Of a stretch of 64,000 nt of DNA, positions 34,076-45,361 are shown one piece after another. This DNA is from Echiichthys vipera. Taxonomy: Eukaryota; Chordata; Actinopteri; Perciformes; Trachinidae. Made by a program: the position numbers and the translations under genes. The notes beneath the pieces are model-generated. The model ran no database searches. It had not been told where the DNA came from and was given only the letters and a program-made list of their open reading frames with translations. The number at the start of each line of letters is the position of its first letter. Position 1 is the stretch's first letter. The DNA is taken from NCBI GenBank assembly GCA_963691815.1, contig OY829649.1:846001-910000 (forward strand), written 5' to 3'.

Positions 34076-34081
34076 GCAAGT
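34076..34081 (+). promoter_or_regulatory. abca2: GC-type 5' splice site of abca2 intron B-C
   Basis: GAG|GCAAGT. Phase and homology leave no in-frame GT alternative nearby. The intron is 9,102 bp and ends CACAG at 43177. Confidence 0.75.
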
Positions 34082-34624
34082 TCATATACCGAGACCCAGA
34101 CATTTATAAACAAACATGACACACAGTGCCACATATGAGAACCCCAAGGTCCAGTTCACTGTAGTAGTGACAGCTAATCGATATAATCAATTATAGTAAA
34201 TGGGGTTAATATTCAAACTGTTTCTTTTTTTTCTTTTGTTACTTATTATTTTTTCATGACCTCATTATGAGGCACACACTCATATACACCAAATATGATA
34301 AGAACAGACACATAGCGCTTTCGGATATTTCAAGTCAGAATAGTGTTCACTACGTCATCCCATTTTTACGGTGGCCTATGCACTACAAGTTTGGAAAAAA
34401 AATATGCCAATAGACGCAACACAAGTTAATGAGGAAACATCTTCACCAAAATGAATGGCAAAATACATTATTAGTAAGCAACTTTACGCACATTTTAACT
34501 TGTCTAAAACATTTTTTCTGCCTTTCATATTTGTTGAAAATATTATGGTTTTTAATATTGTTTTCAAATATTAAGCTTTTTTCATACTTTTGCACGATTT
34601 CATCTTTTTTCATACTTGAAATTT

Positions 34625-34990
34625 AATTCAATTCAATTTTATTTACAGTGCCAAATCACAACAAAAGTTATCTCAGGACACTTAACAGACTGAGTATAGA
34701 CCACACTCTATGACTTATATATAATTTACACAGACCCATCAATCCCCGCGTTTAGTTCACAGTGGCAATGAGAACCTTCCCTATAACAGGCAGGAACGTC
34801 GGACAGACCCAGCTCTATGGAGGACGGACATCTGTCTTGACCGGTTGGGGTGGAAGAAAAGGAGAGTGAAAGAGAGAAAAGACGGACAGACAGACAGAGA
34901 GGCACTTACATGTTATGACAGTAAATGTACATAATGGACATATCACTGATGTTTTTATGGCTACAAATTTTATATTTTATAAGACTAATG
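34625..34990 (-). mobile_element. L2-like LINE 3' end, minus copy of a head-to-head pair
   Basis: Family tail (AATTCAATTCAATTTTATTT) and 3' UTR. It runs into a hairpin with a perfect 15-bp stem: GACTAATGGTAGTAT (34983-34997) with its complement at 35007-35021. The plus-strand copy begins immediately beyond. Confidence 0.78.
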
Positions 34991-35021
34991 GTAGTATATG
35001 TATATGATACTACCATTAGTC

Positions 35022-37115
35022 AGTATCAGCTCATTATCCTATACAAACGCTGGTTGCCTGACGGTCATTTAAATTAACCAGATCAAAAATTAACAAAAGA
35101 GGAACTTTACAGAAAAACTTGATACAAATTAACACCAGATCTGTGATAGTGCATCAAAATTAGAAAATAAAATGTAGACTTTTAAACATCAGATCTCTGC
35201 CATCTTAAGCTTTATTAGTAAATGATCTGATATCAGATGACCATATTGATTTACTCTGTCTGACTGAAACCTGGCTGTGTCATGAACAATATGTTAGCCT
35301 AGATGAATCCACTCCTCCAAGTCATATTAATACTCATATTCCTCGAGGCAGTGGCAGAGGAGGAGGCGTTGCAGCTATTTATGACTCAGGCCTATTAATC
35401 AACCCTAAACCTAAACTAAATTATAATCCAACAGAATTGACCATTGCATCCTGCTACATAGACTGGAGCATCTAATTGTCATTAAAGGAACTGCATTAAG
35501 CTGGTTTAAGTCTTATTTATCAGATCGATCTCAGTTTGTATATATTTACGACAAATACTCCATGCACACTAAAGTTAGTCACGGTGTCCCATTCTATTCA
35601 CCTTATATATGCTTCCCTTAGGAAATATTATGAGGAAGCGCTCCATAAATTTTCATTGTTATGCTGATGATACACAATTATATTTATCGATCAAACCAGA
35701 AGAAAGAAATCAGTTAGCTAAACTTCAAATGTGCATTAAGGAAATAAAAAGCTGGATGACCTGCAGTTTCTGATGTGAAATTCAGATACAACTGAAGATA
35801 TTGTACTTGGCCCCGAAGGCCTAAAGATATTGTTACTCTGGATGATGTTGTTTGGTCTTCTAGCACCACAGTAAGGAATCTGGGTGTTATTATTGATCAG
35901 GATATGTCCTTCGGTTCTCATATAAAATTAAAGACAAGGACTGCATATTTTCACCTGCGTAATATTGCGGAAATTAGAAACATTGTGTTTCAGAAAGATG
36001 CAGAAAATCTAGTCCATGCATTTGTCACTTCTAGACTGGACTATTGCAACTCATTATTATCAGGCTGCTCCAATAAGTCTGTTAAGAGTCTCCAGTTGGT
36101 CCAAAATGCTAGCTAAAACAAATCGAACAGAACATATTTCTCCTGTATTAGCTTCTTTGCACTGGCTACCTGTAAAATCGAGAATAGAATTTAAAATCCT
36201 TCTCCCTACCTACAGAGCTTTTATAAGTCAGGCTTCGTCGTATCTTAAAGAGCTCATAGTACCATATTACCCGAATAGATCGCTGCGCTCTGAGAATGCA
36301 GGGCTACTTGTCGTTCCTAGAGTCTCCAAAAGTAGAATGGGAGGCAGAGCCTTCAGCTACCAAGCTCCACCACTGTGGAACCAACTTCCAAGTGGTATTC
36401 GGGAGGCAGACACTGTCTCCATGTTTAAGAGTAAACTTAAAACTTTCCTTTTTGATAAAGCTTAAAAATAACAACATAGCTAAGGGGACCGTAAGCCCTA
36501 GCTATGTTGTTATTTTTAAGCCGATTTTTGTCATGCTTAATGATGCTGCTATAGGCCTAGTCTGCCGGGGGATAATCATGTTGCTAATACTCTGAGCTTT
36601 TATCCTGTGTGTCTGTATCATTCATGTCTCATCAATAAATGTAACTAATTCAACTCCATGTTTGCCACCGTATTCATTATCTTTGCCATGTTCTGTCACT
36701 CTAGCTGTTCTTGTTTCTTGCTGTTTTGCTGTATTAACTGCCATAACTTGTAGGTCATATTCACATTGCTTTAGCTATCAATATAGTCACTGTTACTTTT
36801 GTGGTGGCTTGCATCTCTGGAAGTGTGTCTGTCCGTCTGTCTTTGTCTATCTCTGTACATCTGTCCGTCCTTTCTCTCTTTTCTTCCTCCCCAACCGGTC
36901 AAGACAGATTGCCATCCTCCATAGAGCTGGGTCTGTCCGACGTTCCTGCCTGTTATAGGAAAGGTTTTGGTTGCCACCGTACTCAATGGGGGAATTGTTG
37001 GGTCTATGTAAAGCATAAATAAGTCATAGACTGTGGTCTATACCTAGTCTGTAAAGTGTCCTGAAATAACTTTTATCATGATTTGGCACTATCAATAAGA
37101 TTTAATTGAATTGAA
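35022..37115 (+). pseudogene. L2-like LINE, plus copy, internally deleted
   Basis: Endonuclease start LLCLTETWLCHEQYVSLDES (about 35257) and GSGRGGGVAAIYDSGLLIN. A deletion follows, then RT pieces ALSWFKSYLSDRSQFVYIY, a broken YADD region near 35660, TTVRNLGVIIDQDMSFGSHI (about 35869), TSRLDYCNSLLSGCSNKSVK and SYQAPPLWNQLPSGIREADT. The 3' UTR from about 36480 ends in AAGATTTAATTGAATTGAAA. Multiple stops, non-functional. Confidence 0.82.
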
Positions 37116-37340
37116 ACTCTAATTTGCAAAACAAAATGCATTCATTTGCGACTGATATTTTGTACTTGCAAACCACTTTGCGTGTGTGTAAGGTTTTGGC
37201 CATATGTCGAGGTCTGCTCTCTTAACTTGGTCCAATCATACTGGCTAGTAATGAGTGGTTATCTCATCCGCGGACTCTCTAAAATGACTCAGGAATCACG
37301 AATCTTTAATGACCATGCACTCGAGTCAGTTGTATCCTCA

Positions 37341-37879
37341 CAATTTTCCGTAGACTTTGTGAACAAAGTCCGAGTCTTAAATGGATCCACATGAAACCAT
37401 GGTAATAGGTCATAGAGTGTAGTCTTTACCTACTCTGTAAAGTGTCCTGAGATAACTTTTGTTATGCTTTGGCACTATAAATAAAATTTAATTGAATTAT
37501 CATACGACGTGACTTCCTTGTTTACCTGTATTTCAACCATGGAGGCTCTGGCCACAGTAAGAGAGCGGCTCACACAGGACAACTTCTTACACAACCGAAC
37601 AAATCTCAAACCAGACCACATTTGCCAACTTCCTGATTTGTGCCTGAACACCACATATTTCCAGTTTAATGACACTTTTTACAGAGAAAAACATGGCTGT
37701 GCCATGGGTTCACCAGTATCCCCTATTGTGGCAAATCTATACATGGAGGAGGAAGAGGACACGGCTTTGAACTCCTTTAAAGGAGTAACCCCAAGCCATT
37801 GGTTCAGATATGTGGACAACACAAGTTAAAATCAAATCCGAAGAGGTCTAAACTTTTACAGAACATGTTAACTCAGTGG
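37341..37879 (+). pseudogene. PLE copy, RT part (continues at 40989)
   Basis: PLE RT from VDFVNKVR through ISTMEALATVRERLTQDNFL and REKHGCAMGSPVSPIVANLY to SHWFRYVDNTS. The catalytic YVDD reads YVDN here, followed by a stop. A short L2 tail (37405-37497) sits inside the preceding block, between CCATGGTA and TCATACGACG. The frame at 37545 (MEALATVRER) is intact, unlike the copy at 1161. Confidence 0.85.
37405..37497 (+). mobile_element. Short L2-like LINE 3' tail in PLE
   Basis: CTCTGTAAAGTGTCCTGAGA, then GGCACTATAAATAAAATTT and AATTGAATT. It splits PLE sequence that is continuous at 1109-1116. Any target duplication is only 2-3 bp. Confidence 0.75.
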
Positions 37880-40034
37880 ACAGTGTGAAAGAAATTCTCT
37901 GGAGTCCTCAGTGTTTTCTCAAATCATATCTTTACTAAATACTGCTGCAGACAGGAGAGATCAGTGGCAAGTGGCAATAGAATTTAATCTATTTATTTAT
38001 TTATTTATTTATTTTAAAAACCCATCCAGTTTCTATGGATGCAGTCAGGACCCACTTATTATCATTATTAATAATATTATCCTTATTATTATTGTTATAT
38101 CTAATGCTTCAATTTGCAAAAACAAGACGTATGTTTCTGAAAACTTCACCATCACTATGGTAGTTTTTTAAACCAGGTTTTCCCAGAAAACTGTACCATT
38201 AAATTAAAAAATTGAAATACCATTGAGAGTGAAAGCAAAAAAACCCAGAATAATGAGTCAGGATTTAGAGTGATGCATCAATATTGCATTTTCTAAAATC
38301 AATCACCAGAAACTCAAACCTGTGACATCTATGATGCCTCTTAGGTAAAATGGGAGTTATATTTGAGATATTCCACAATGGCATGTTTGTTTTATAAGAA
38401 ATAATCAGTGTTGCTTTCAATAACTTGATTTTTTTCTTATGTGAGCTAAAAAATATTTTGTCTGGGCATAGCAATTAAAACCTTAACTTTCTGTGTCTAA
38501 TGATCAACTCTCACTGCAAAACCCTAATTTTCCCTATTGACACCAATACTTATTCTTAATAAATGTTCCTATATGTATATGCAAGTGTATGTATGTGTTG
38601 AACATTAACATCCTGTTCATTCTAGTGGGTTCAACTAACGTGTCATCTAGTGTGGATGTTTTATCTTTAATTTCTAATTTGTGATTTTCAAATGCTCTGA
38701 CCTTCCTCCGCTGTCTGTATGGCCTGTTCATGGGGGAACCATGAAAAAACACGCAACCAGGACTTCTCTGGATCTTCAGCATTGAGCCATTGTCCCAGTC
38801 TCCTTCTTTCTCTCCTTCTGATGTTGTCTCGATGAGGCCATCTTTGTCCAGGATTCTGTGCCTCATTCTGCTTGTATAGTGAACCAAATGGCCAGCCGAA
38901 TGTTGCCCCATTGGAGTTCACACCTCTCTCGCTCCCCCTCCTTGCAATCTTTTAGTTCCTCTGGCTGCCACGTCCTGAACACAAGCTCTTCAGTGTTCAA
39001 TTCAACTGAACATCTGGTGCCGTGGACATCCGTTTCCTTTTCTCCAGGCCAGTAGTCAAAAGAAGTTGCTGTTTGGAGAGAGAACTTTCTGGAGAAGCAA
39101 AGTTATCTTTTTCTTTGTTTCAGTCTGTTTTCCTCAGTCACTGGTTTTGTGACAACTGACACATCAGATGCAGGTTCAGTCTCCCCTCCCCCTCATTGTC
39201 AGAGTCCTTCTGGAAATATGCATATGGGCTTGATGGAGGACTGCATGGCCTGGGGACAGCATGAGGAGGACCTGCCTTTTATCCCTAATCTCTTTCTTGT
39301 CTTTCTATAACTGAGTTTGCTTTCCTCCTGTCCCTTTCTCTCTCATCACTTTACCCTCTTCACTATATATGTACCTAAATATGTGCCTAATAAAAGACGA
39401 AAAAACAAACAAACAAAAAAAACTCTTAGTCTAGTAATGCCAAAATGGAAGCTCTCAACCACATTAACCCATTTATCTGCTATAAATTTAGCAGGATCTG
39501 TAAAGATTTCCCATTTTGTTTCCCATTTTTCTGTTAACCCACTGGGATGTGCTTTTACTTTCAATGGGCTTATTGTTCACTCAGACAGATTTCACACATG
39601 CTGATCTTTCCATCCGAACATGGTTAGATCTTATCACACATACACTAACTTTGGATAATCTTTCAGCCAGGTGGTTTATAAAACACATTCGTTCAGAGCA
39701 ACGCACCCTTTTAATATCCAAACCGGATATTTAGACACTGAAATTAGTTACCCCAAAGTTTATTTTTCTTACCACATTCATACGCCCATTTTATTGTAGT
39801 TGGGAATCCCTACACTCATGCAAATTATATTTGCATTTCAAAAATTTCTACTCCTTTAAATAATTGATTCATAAATCATTCATTTTCTCCCTAAATGCTT
39901 ATGTATTTTCTCTCATTTGTTAGGTTGCACCAACCTCTCACAACACATTATATTCATTTATGTCTATTCAAGACATCACTTATATAGCTTTAAGTGCATA
40001 TATACAGTATTTGTTTTTAATTAAACTAGTTCTA

Positions 40035-40400
40035 CAAAATAAAATTACACAGAAAATATGAAGACGGTCCAATCTCCAAACGGGACTCATTGGACCTCGA
40101 TATTCAACCCTACAGGATTTATAGAATATCAGACAGCAGACCACATTGTCTCGAACTGTCACCTAGGATACCACGCCTTCTCAGAGCCTCAAAATCACAC
40201 AGAAAATGAAACTAGTCTTCAAAACCACAAAGGACATGAAGACGATCCGACCTCTACAAATAGACTCGTCAGACCTTATATTCAAACTCAAAGGAATTAC
40301 AGAATATCTTGACAGCAGACCACACACAGGTTCTCGAACTGTCGCCTAGGTTTACACACACCTTCTTTTGAGCTTCAAAAACCCCACAAGTAAATGAAGC
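40035..40400. repeat. Degenerate tandem repeats, about 180 bp unit
   Basis: Two units plus part of a third share ACACAGAAAATATGAAGAC-like starts, CAGACAGCAGACCACA/TTGACAGCAGACCACA, and TCTCGAACTGTC followed by CCTAGG. They lie inside the LTR element, near the full LTR. Confidence 0.7.
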
Positions 40401-40609
40401 TTGTCTTCAAAATTACACACAAGATATGATCTAAAAAACACTGTACTCACGTTTAAAATGGATGGAGCGTCTGCTGTCCAGCACCCGTTCCTGACATCAG
40501 GCGGAATCCTGTCCTCCTTTGGTGGAGCGGAATTTTTCCTTACCGGTTTAACCTTCAGTCAGAACTCAGGCCTGATCAGCAGAGCGTCCATCCCATCCTC
40601 GTCGCCAAA

Positions 40610-40988
40610 TGTGAAAGAAATTCTCTGGAGTCCTCAGTGTTTTCTCAAATCATATCTTTACTAAATACTGCTGCAGACAGGAGAGATCCGACCAACAGCC
40701 GGGTCTCTGTCATCTCTCCTGCTCCTCCAGTCACTTCAACATTTAAAGCCATGACATCAAAAGGTCCTTACAAACACAAGGCACATCAAAGCAATCAAAA
40801 ACACACTACCCCATATCTATGACCCCAGTGGGTGTTATCAGTGTTTACGACCCCTCTTTGTTACCATTTGCAAACCCTGTGACTCCTATCTACAATCCCC
40901 AACACTCATTTCCAGCTTGATTCTTATGTTAATCAAGGATTTACAATCATAGATGAATAAGGTAGGTCATCTTTGGTTATTTCTCACA
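40610..40988 (-). repeat. Full-length LTR (379 bp)
   Basis: Has TG...CA ends with the inverted tips TGTGA/TCACA. The first 83 bp are repeated at 37884-37966. Confidence 0.75.
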
Positions 40989-41745
40989 ACAGAAACATCA
41001 AGTTCACCATAGAAGAAGTCAAGGACATCAGTTTGCCTTTCTTAGACTGTAACGTCCATATGGAGAATAACAGATGCCTCCACATTGGGGTATACAGAAA
41101 ACCAACTCACACAGATCAATATCTACTGTTTGACTCCCACCACCCCCTGGAACACAAGCTTGGAGTTATCAGAACCCAGTAACACACTCAGACAGAGACT
41201 AGTACATCCCAAGGACAGAACACCACACTCCCACAAAAGCAACCTGGTTTATGCTGTTCAATGCAACGAGGAATGCAAAGATCTCTAGATTGGAGAAACA
41301 AAACAACTACTGCATAAATGCATGGCCCAACACAGGAGAGCTAACTCCTCAGGCCTGGACTGCTGTCCACTTACATCTCAAGGAGAAAGCCCACTCATTG
41401 GATGACAACAATTTCCACATCCGGGACAGAGAGGACAGATGGTTTGAAGGAGGAGTAAAAGAAGCCATCTATGCAAAAGTAGAGAAACCATCGCTAAAAC
41501 GAGGAGTTCTGAGACACCACTTATCTCCAATTTACAATGCAGCACTTTCATCCCTTCCCAGGAGATACAGCAATCTAATCTCAAAGAACAACTGTTCACA
41601 AATGGCCTCCTGTGACTCCAACGACTGTGGTTAAGACCCAATAGAGCACTAACAAAGTCAAAACCTACTTCCTACCAACGACTGTCACAACGGTAGTTGG
41701 CACTAGGAGCACAAAGGGTTACAGTGACATCATCGGCCTTGTGAA
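40989..41745 (+). pseudogene. PLE copy, C-terminal part with GIY-YIG endonuclease
   Basis: Continues the PLE at 37341: NIKFTIEEVKDISLPFLDCN, then GVYRKPTHTDQYLLFDSHHP. A deletion (relative to 1665-1912) leads to NTLRQRLVHPKDRTPHSHKS. The endonuclease follows: NLVYAVQCNEECKDL, then TAG in place of the Tyr codon of YIG, then IGETKQLLHKCMAQHRRANS. After a frameshift come AVHLHLKEKAHSLDDNNFHI and AKVEKPSLKRGVLRHHLSPI. Dead by several independent lesions. Confidence 0.85.
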
Positions 41746-42345
41746 AGGCACCAGATATTTGGGGAAGCATAGAGCAGGTTCTTCCCCTGCAGCGAAACTA
41801 GACGGTCATTGGATAAATGCTGGGCTTTTTCCCGCCCATCGGACGATCAGCGTCTCTGGGGGTCTATGGGACAGTGGGCTGGCCCGGACGCTCAGCTTCT
41901 GCATGATGATTGGATGAGCTGTCTGAGGCGGAATCCTTTTTTGATTGACGGCTAAATGAGCGAATCAGCGATCTTGAAGAATAAACATCCAGCAGAGCAT
42001 TTTCCAAGTTTTTCATTCCGTTGTTCTGTACTGATCCGGAGACTTTACAGATCCTCAGCAACTTTGTCTTGCAACTCTGTTCTGTCACTCTGTGATTGTC
42101 TTTCCCCAATGAGCAGCGGCAGCTGCGAAGCTTCTCCCCCCTTCACGATCCCCCTGTCCCGCTGGGCCAAGGCCGTTTAAGCAGCCTAGCTCTGCTGGCC
42201 ATTGAGAGGTCACTGGTCAAGTCCCTGGAAAAGAACCCTGGTTGGACGACAAGGTCACATATAATTTTCTTGAAAAGGAACGAAGGGTAGAATTTACATA
42301 TAAATAAACAAACAAATTTATAATGTAGGCTGGAAAAATGAGCTT
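41746..42345 (+). pseudogene. hAT-like DNA transposon, internally deleted
   Basis: MSSGSCEASPPFTIPLSRWA (42109) resembles an ORF start. It is joined near 42168, out of frame, to SSLALLAIERSLVKSLEKNP (about 42180), the C-terminal end of a hAT-type transposase just after the dimerisation region. A one-base loss near 42245 precedes VTYNFLEKERRVEFTYK and a stop (42306). hAT transposases move DNA by cut and paste. The catalytic core is deleted here. The family assignment is from memory and moderate. Confidence 0.55.
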
Positions 42346-42539
42346 CTCCTCCTGGAAAGACCAGCAGCTGCCACTGATTCTGCGTACATCCGCGAATCAT
42401 GAGAGAGACAGTGAATCTGCTAGTCGGCTGTTTGGCAAGTTGCAGCTCACAAGAGCCTGCTGCATCCTGAGAAATGACCCACACTTCCTCAACTTAGCAG
42501 TCCCCCACTCATGTAACTGATTTTTAACAATATTTGACA

Positions 42540-42750
42540 CCGCTTTGGGTAGAAGGCTACTAAAAATGTTAGCATGCTAATCCTCACAACTAGCCTCCAA
42601 GGAGAAGTGAGGCCGCATCCCTAATTATTCACTCCCCCGTGTTGTCATGGAGCTATGACCTAAACATACAGAGTAGAATGCTGCATGATTCTGACTCCAT
42701 AAAAGTCCATTCCAAGCTAGATTTTTAAAGCCTGAAAACAGAGCCCAGAG
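42540..42750 (-). repeat. Repeat R2, partial copy
   Basis: GTTAGCATGCTAATCCTCAC, AACTAGCCTCCAAGG and CCTAATTATTCA are the reverse complement of the 25690-25780 part of R2. Confidence 0.6.
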
Positions 42751-42814
42751 GAGGTGCAGGAGTCTAATTTTCTCTCATAACACTTGAATTACAATATGAT
42801 GAATGATTACAAAT

Positions 42815-43105
42815 GGCGACACGGTGGTGTAGTGGTGTCTGCATGGGTTTTCTCCGGGTTCTCCGGTTTCCTCCCACAGTCCAAAGACATGCACGTGTTA
42901 GGTTAATTGATGACTCTAAAATTGCCCGTAGGTGTGAATGGTTGTCTGTCTCTGTGCATCTCTATGTGCCCTGCAATGGACTGGCGTCCTGTCCAGGGTG
43001 TACCCCGCCTCACGCCCGATGGCAGCTGGGATCAGCTCCAGCCCCCCGGGACCCCGACAAGAACAAGCGATTGAAGATGAATCAATGAATGAATGAATGA
43101 TTACA
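42815..43105 (+). mobile_element. Fish SINE-like repeat upstream of exon C
   Basis: GCGACACGGTGGTGTAGTGG head, CCGGTTTCCTCCCACAGTCC, AAATTGCCCGTAGGTGTGAA, CTGGCGTCCTGTCCAGGGTG and a (GAAT)n end. It ends about 70 bp before the exon C acceptor. Confidence 0.78.
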
Positions 43106-43177
43106 AAGCCCAAACTAAATGCTACCCCAGCTTTAAGATGCTGACATCATCAAATGAACTGCATCCATCTTTCACAG

Positions 43178-43390
43178 GGTGTCCTCCTGACTGGAGCTAT
43201 GCTGGAAATCTTCACCTGTGGGGAGGGCAGGGCCAGTAAGATCCTGTTGGTGCCTGAGAAGCAGCGACCAGTGCTGCAAGCCTATCGCAGTGCAGTGTGC
43301 AGTGGAGGGGAGGTTCAAAGATCAGAGCGCTTCAGGCTGATGAGCCTCAAGCTGAGAGAGCAGATCGACACCCAGAGCTTCACTAAGAAG
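43178..43390 (+). CDS. abca2: abca2 exon C
   Basis: 71 codons: GVLLTGAMLEIFTCGEG, SKILLVPEKQRPVLQAYRSA, VCSGGEVQRSERF and LKLREQIDTQSFTKK. These follow ABCA2 (human LLLAPALLEQLTC, ILTVPESQKGALQGYRDAVC). The acceptor is TTTCACAG (43170-43177) and the donor AAG|GTACAG (43391). Both ends are phase 0. Cysteines in FTC and AVC are conserved with human and could pair in the loop. The preceding intron has a GC donor; the following one is 1,971 bp and holds a solo LTR and a Rex3 fragment. Confidence 0.95.
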
Positions 43391-43745
43391 GTACAGCAGG
43401 AACTTTATATAAAAATAAAAAATCGAAAACTGATAGCAGATGAACATACATATGGGCTGAATCTTTGTAGTCCTAGCTTAGCCTTTTAAAAATACATAGC
43501 AGATGAAGCCTGCTAAGGGCAAATCCATGTTTTTTTTAATGGACTGCAACACTTTCATTGAATGACATTCCCTGGTGAAAATAAAAAGTTTACATATTTT
43601 TGAGGTAGTTGTGTGCACCTGACGGACAGCAAAATACATGGGGCGCAGATGCATTACAACCTCGGGGTCTGAGAAATCAAGTCAATGCAAAATACCAAAA
43701 GCTGTAGTTCATCGAGTGGATACTTCAGGCTGACACCAAGAACTC

Positions 43746-44104
43746 TGTGGAAGAAATTCTTCCAAGAATATAGAGTCATCGTTGAATGAATCCGATCTTT
43801 TACTGCATGCATGGAGGAGGGAAGCGTCTCAGCACTGGTCTGGTCTGTCATGTCTCTCCCCTCCAGATAGCTTCACCACATACAGTAACATCAAAGTACC
43901 TTATAACAACACAAGAAACATCAAAGTTAAAACAAGAACAAACAATTCACAATGTTTATGAGCCCAGTAGATGATCTTAATGTTTTAAGACCAACAGATG
44001 TCACCATTTGCCACCCTCTTGTTGACCCCTCCCCACTTTACAGTACCTCCAGCGTTTATTCACGGCTTGACTTGACGAACATACAGAAACCAAGGCATTT
44101 CACA
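43746..44104. repeat. Solo-LTR-like repeat related to 40610-40988
   Basis: Starts TGTGGAAGAAATTCTTCC, ends ATTTCACA, and shares the layout of the other LTR (TTTACT...CTG, ACATCAAAG, GTCACCATTTGC/GTTACCATTTGC, CCCCTCCCCAC). Flanking ACTC (43742-43745) and ACTT (44105-44108) could be a degraded 4-bp duplication. Confidence 0.55.
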
Positions 44105-44479
44105 ACTTAGAACTAAGAAAAGCCTCTATATGAAATTGATTTGAGCTGATTTGATAGGTCCATTTAAAATGCCCAAATTTACAGCAGAAATAAACATGTT
44201 TACAGCCTGGTTTTGGTCTCTTTTGGACAACTGTGCGGGGGTGATTACTTTTTTATAACTCACCCAATTATATTAGGGCATATAAGTTCTGCATATTTAA
44301 AAGCGTGGCTTCCTTAAGTGGCAGGTGGCTAACGTTAGCTGCTAGTTGTCTGTTTGCTCTGTTTTGTGAAATACATTTTTCCCATAGATGGTTTCTGTCA
44401 ATATAGGTAAGTTCTGCTGTTCATTTATCTAATACATTTGGTATTTGGTGAGTTTGAGAATCAGAGCAGCAGGGGCTGT

Positions 44480-44765
44480 ATTGGCGTTTCTCTACCGTAC
44501 TGTTGTGACGAAAAGAGAACTGAACCAGAAGGCAAAACTCTCGATCTACTGGTCAATCTTTGTTCCTACCCTCAGCTATGGTAATGAAAGCTGAGTCATG
44601 ACCGAAAGAACGAGGTTGCGGGTACAAGCGGCCGAAATGGCTTTTCTCAGGAGGGTGGCTTGAGTCTCCCTTAGAGATAGGGTGAGAAGTTCAGCCATCC
44701 GTGAGGAACTCGGAGTAGAGCCGCTGCTCCTTTAAGTTGAAAGGAGCCAGTTGAGCTGGTACAAT
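44480..44765 (+). pseudogene. Rex3 (RTE-clade) LINE C-terminal fragment
   Basis: Encodes VVTKRELNQKAKLSIYWSIF, VPTLSYGNES, VMTERTRLRVQAAEMAFLRR and SLRDRVRSSAIREELGVEPL, the post-RT region of Rex3, a widespread fish RTE element. Three in-frame stops are visible. Most of the LINE is missing. Confidence 0.8.
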
Positions 44766-45361
44766 CTTTGAGTGCGACGGGGCTGTCACGGCATACAGCA
44801 GATGTCCGTTATATCCAACTGAAGCTGCGACGCCGACCTGGGGAGCCCAGTGCCCTCATGCAGATAGCACGTCTTCTCAACTCAATGTTTAAGACTCAAC
44901 TATTTTTTTCTCTCAAAGCATGGTTACGTGGTCCATTGACAGTTAAAAATTACTATGTGTTAAAACACAAGTAAAATCCGTGAACCTGTATTTAAAACCA
45001 TGCAGTTAATCCATTCAGTGTCAGTTAATAAAGCCCTGCTGGGCCCCGCCTATGTGACGTGGTGCATCTGTGCCCCATATACTGTATATTGACTGTCAGA
45101 AACATAGTAGAAAAGCATGTGAATTAAGATAAAATTAAAAATAACATGTGCCCACAACATATTAAATAGTAAATGATAGTAATAGTAAACTAGCAATTAA
45201 CTTTATTATGATTGGTCATTAAAATTCTAAGAACATGAACAATACATTTAAATGCTGGACCAGATGTGGTATCTTCAAAGCATGGGAATATAGTGAATTC
45301 ATTTATTCAGCTGTCTCCCTTCACCATTTCTCTCTCTCCTCCTCCACCCGCATCCCACTAG

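Larger units (their letters stand above)
37884..40988 (-). mobile_element. LTR-flanked retroelement inserted in PLE, probably minus-oriented
   Basis: A full LTR lies at 40610-40988 (TGTGAAAG...TTCTCACA, 379 bp). An 83-bp copy of its start lies at 37884-37966. ACAG at 37880-37883 and 40989-40992 is a 4-bp target duplication. On the minus strand, just inside the full LTR, comes TTTGGCGACGAGGATGGGAT, placed as a primer-binding site would be; this suggests minus orientation. The internal 2.6 kb shows no recognisable gag or pol; the longest minus frame (38534-38911) has no known domain. It contains (TTTA)n at 37991 and tandem repeats at 40035-40400. It is either non-autonomous or heavily decayed. 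Confidence 0.75.

Noticed and set aside
33832..34109. Overlapping plus-strand frames with (CV)n runs through the TG repeat
   Set aside because: They are translations of the (TG)n repeat. The real coding frame here is the third one, starting after the acceptor at 33964.
38534..38911. 125-residue minus-strand frame, considered as gag or integrase
   Set aside because: No zinc knuckle, HHCC, DDE or protease motif could be seen. Kept only as part of the LTR element.
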